Below are positions 61,895 through 64,000 of a stretch of 64,000 bases of DNA, piece after piece; the stretch's first letter is position 1, and each line of letters starts with the position of its first letter. The notes under the pieces were generated by a model, which made no database searches, was not told where the DNA came from, and was given only the letters and a program-made list of their open reading frames with translations. A program made the translations under genes and the position numbers. Source of the DNA: Pelagibius sp. CAU 1746 (GTDB taxonomy: Bacteria > Pseudomonadota > Alphaproteobacteria > Kiloniellales > Kiloniellaceae). The stretch covers positions 1-64,000 of the forward strand of contig NZ_JBDOQT010000002.1 in NCBI RefSeq assembly GCF_039839785.1. Reading direction: 5' to 3'.

Positions 61895-63592
61895 CTAAGC
61901 CGTGCGGATCTGGGCGATGAACTGGTCGACCTCATTGCGCAGGTTTTCCGACTGCTCGGCGAGGTGCCCCGCAGCGTCCAGAACCTGGCCGGCCGATCCG
62001 CCGGTTTCCGCCGCGGTCTTGGAAACCGAGGCCACGTTGCTCGCCACCTTCTGCGTGCCGGCGGAGGCTTCCTGGACGTTGCGCGCGATTTCCTGCGTCG
62101 CCGCGCCCTGCTCCTCCACCGCCGCGGAAATGCTACTGGCGATGTCGTTGATCTCCTCGACCGTCTCGCCAATCGACTTGATCGCGGAAGCCGCGTCGGT
62201 GGTCGAAGACTGGATCTCGCCGATCTGCTGCGAGATCTCCTCGGTCGCCTTGGCCGTCTGCGTGGCCAGGGACTTCACCTCGTTGGCCACCACCGCGAAG
62301 CCCTTGCCGGCCTCGCCGGCCCGCGCCGCCTCGATAGTGGCGTTGAGGGCCAGCAGGTTGGTCTGCTCGGCGATATCTTGGATCAGTTTCACCACGTCGC
62401 CGATCTTCTGCGCCGCCTCGACCAGGCCTTCGACCTTGGCGTTGGTCGCGCGGGCGTTCTCCACGGCCGAATTGGCGGTCTGCGCCGAGCGGTTGACCTG
62501 ACGGCCGATTTCCTCGATGGACGACGACAGCTCCTCGGCCGCGGTGGCGACCGTCTGCACGTTGCCGGAAGCATCTTCCGAGGCCTTGGCAGCGGAGCCT
62601 GCCTGCTCTTCCGTCTGGCCCGCGGCTGCGGACATCGACTTGGCCGTCGCCTGCATCTCCGTCGCGGTGTGGGACAGCGATTCGACCACCGACTTCACGC
62701 TGGCCTCGAAGTCGTCGGCCACCTTCCGCATGGCCTGGCGCTTCTCCTGCTCGGCGCGCTGGGAGGCGAGCTTGCTCTCCTCCTCCAGCCGCTTCTGCTC
62801 GATGGCGTTGTTCTTGAACACTTCGACGGCGCCAGCCATCTCACCGATCTCGTCATGGCGGCCAACACCCGGAATACCGACCTCGAGATCACCCGTGGCC
62901 AGGGCGCGCATGGCGCCGCTCATGCCGTTGATCGGCTGGGTGATGCTGCGCGCGATGAAAAAGGAGATGACGCCCATGACCAGCAGCATCGCGGCGATGA
63001 TGCCGGACTCGAACCTCGCCTGCTGCCAGAAGATCGCGTCGAGGTCGTCGATGTAGACGCCGCTGCCGATGATCCAGCCCCAAGGCGCGAAACCCTTCAC
63101 GAAGGACTCCTTCGGTACGGGCTGCTCGGCGCCCGGCTTCGGCCAGTAGTATCCGACGTAGCCGGCTTCCTGATCTCTCACGACCTTTACGAACTCGCGG
63201 AAGATGTACAGCCCGTTGGGGTCCTGCAATCCGGTGAGATCCTTGCCGTTCAGCGCCGGCTTGATGGGATGCATGATCACGACGGCGTCGTAGTCGTTCA
63301 CCCAGAAATAGTCCGAGCCGTTGTAGCGCATCGCCTCGATGGCGGCGAGGGTGGCGCTTTGCGCTTCCTCCAGAGACATCTCACCGGCCCCGACGCGCTG
63401 CTGGTAGCCGTCGGCAACCGATATCGCACTCTCCACAAGCTGGCGCAGTTCGGTGCGCTTCTGCTCGACCAGACCGACGTCGAGCTGATAGAGCCGAAAC
63501 CCGGTGAGCGCGATCATGCCCAGCGCCGCCAAGGCGATGAGCAGGAAAACGCGGCGCGAAATTCCAAATGACTTCAAAGAGTTGATCGACAT
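61895..63592 (-). CDS. Methyl-accepting chemotaxis protein with periplasmic Cache domain
   Basis: Receptor of 565 residues. Helix 1 is near 14-35 ([20 protein letters not shown]). A single-Cache sensor spans about 40-190 ([37 protein letters not shown] and [20 protein letters not shown] are its hallmarks). Helix 2 is near 195-215 and HAMP near 216-270. The signalling tip [20 protein letters not shown] with [18 protein letters not shown] is near 410-445. Cache receptors of this type often sense small organic acids or amines. With fliN in the window it implies a chemotactic cell. It is monocistronic with its own terminator. Confidence 0.95.
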   Translation of the reverse strand: MSINSLKSFGISRRVFLLIALAALGMIALTGFRLYQLDVGLVEQKRTELRQLVESAISVADGYQQRVGAGEMSLEEAQSATLAAIEAMRYNGSDYFWVNDYDAVVIMHPIKPALNGKDLTGLQDPNGLYIFREFVKVVRDQEAGYVGYYWPKPGAEQPVPKESFVKGFAPWGWIIGSGVYIDDLDAIFWQQARFESGIIAAMLLVMGVISFFIARSITQPINGMSGAMRALATGDLEVGIPGVGRHDEIGEMAGAVEVFKNNAIEQKRLEEESKLASQRAEQEKRQAMRKVADDFEASVKSVVESLSHTATEMQATAKSMSAAAGQTEEQAGSAAKASEDASGNVQTVATAAEELSSSIEEIGRQVNRSAQTANSAVENARATNAKVEGLVEAAQKIGDVVKLIQDIAEQTNLLALNATIEAARAGEAGKGFAVVANEVKSLATQTAKATEEISQQIGEIQSSTTDAASAIKSIGETVEEINDIASSISAAVEEQGAATQEIARNVQEASAGTQKVASNVASVSKTAAETGGSAGQVLDAAGHLAEQSENLRNEVDQFIAQIRTA

Positions 63593-63865
63593 CTCCAGGT
63601 CTCTTCTTCTACCGCTAAGATCAGGTTTTCCAAGAAGTTACTTTGAAGCGCTTAAATATCCGTTTCCGGAATACTGAAAATGTGCACTCTTACAATCTAA
63701 TTGGTTGCATCTATACTTTGCGCTCGCCTTAAGGTCGGATCGCGCCTTTCCTGCCACCACCCGCCCAGGCGATCGCCGCAGTTCCGCGTGCTTGCCCGAA
63801 GACCGGCGCCAAGCCCTGCCGCCGCCCTTCCGGCCGGCCCGAAAGGGTGATACACAATAGGCTGA

Positions 63866-63881
63866 AGTTGTATATACAACT
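63866..63881. promoter_or_regulatory. HutC-type operator upstream of hutH
   Basis: AGTTGTATATACAACT, identical to the site before hutU, lies 17 bases before the hutH start codon. The remaining gap back to the chemoreceptor start (63593-63865) shows no gene. Confidence 0.85.
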
Positions 63882-63898
63882 TTGCATTGGAGGTCCGT

Positions 63899-64000
63899 GT
63901 GACAGGGGAAAGCTTCACTTTGCAGCCTGGCCGGCTGACGTTGGCTGAGATTTACCGCTTCTGGCGCCGCCCGGAGAAGATGTCCCTGGACCCGGACGGC
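63899..64000 (+). CDS. hutH: Histidine ammonia-lyase (5' end, cut by window edge)
   Basis: The frame starts at a GTG with GGAGG five bases upstream and stays open to base 64000, 34 codons. It reads TGESFTLQPGRLTLAEIYRF and then a basic stretch ending MSLDPDG, which fits the N-terminus of HutH (LxPGxLTLAxLxxIxR...L). HutH deaminates histidine to urocanate, the first step and inducer source for the pathway. The catalytic ASG triad lies outside the window. The HutC operator directly upstream and the other hut genes make the call strong despite the short piece. Confidence 0.85.
   Translation, partial: MTGESFTLQPGRLTLAEIYRFWRRPEKMSLDPDG

Overview
The window looks like a GC-rich alphaproteobacterial chromosome, most like a free-living, probably motile and marine or soil Rhodospirillales-type organism. 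This placement is inference. It rests on the tRNA-Tyr/tRNA-Gly/tuf order, an AapJQMP-type amino acid transporter, the HutF route of histidine breakdown, a DUF1127/GcvA-type LysR pair, UPF0260, TRAP transport and non-pyrrolysine MttB homologues. I see no phage, integrase, transposase, CRISPR array or rRNA. Gene density and codon character look chromosomal throughout.

Layout. 1-2.0 kb: the 5' half of tuf preceded by tRNA-Gly and tRNA-Tyr, then a divergent SpoU-family rRNA methyltransferase. 2.0-8.6 kb: polyamine catabolism (GS-like gamma-glutamylpolyamine synthetase, putrescine-type aminotransferase, N-carbamoylputrescine amidase, GNAT acetyltransferase and an opposed PuuC-type aldehyde dehydrogenase), followed by tRNA-Thr. 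9.0-16.5 kb: an amino-acid uptake and processing operon (AapJ, a fused AapQ-AapM permease, AapP, cystathionine beta-lyase-like enzyme, DppA-type D-aminopeptidase) with a divergent LysR regulator. 16.5-23.7 kb: a trimethylamine/histamine-dehydrogenase-type flavoprotein, an esterase, Sel1 and small proteins, YajQ, PilZ, FliN and a nuclease-like protein. 23.7-26.4 kb: a candidate sRNA and three Tad minor-pilin-like genes. 26.5-35.3 kb: an XRE/GFA/PhnD-like/amidase operon, a desaturase, a class V PLP enzyme, a DMT transporter and a first MttB homologue. 35.4-40.2 kb: one ArsR-headed operon with five SRPBCC (AHSA1) proteins plus VOC, DUF899 and GST proteins.

40.3-64 kb is organised around histidine degradation. 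hutF, hutI, hutG, hutC, hutU and the start of hutH are scattered over 24 kb. They are linked by four near-identical 16-bp palindromes (AGTTGTATATACAACT type), one at each hut promoter, which I interpret as HutC operators. Between the hut genes lie an unassigned four-gene operon (P-loop NTPase, ABC exporter, alpha/beta hydrolase, lipoprotein), a TRAP transporter directly downstream of hutU, two small proteins sharing a WRRETA motif, a LysR/DUF1127 pair, a glutamine amidotransferase, two Fe/Zn-cysteine-cluster proteins, a second MttB homologue and a Cache-domain chemoreceptor.

Taken together, the genes describe a cell that scavenges nitrogenous compounds: polyamines, amino acids and D-amino-acid peptides, methylated amines, amides and histidine. 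Substrate ranges are inferred from family membership. The least-explained parts are the four-gene operon at 45-49.4 kb, the ArsR/SRPBCC operon, the WRRETA proteins and the candidate sRNA.
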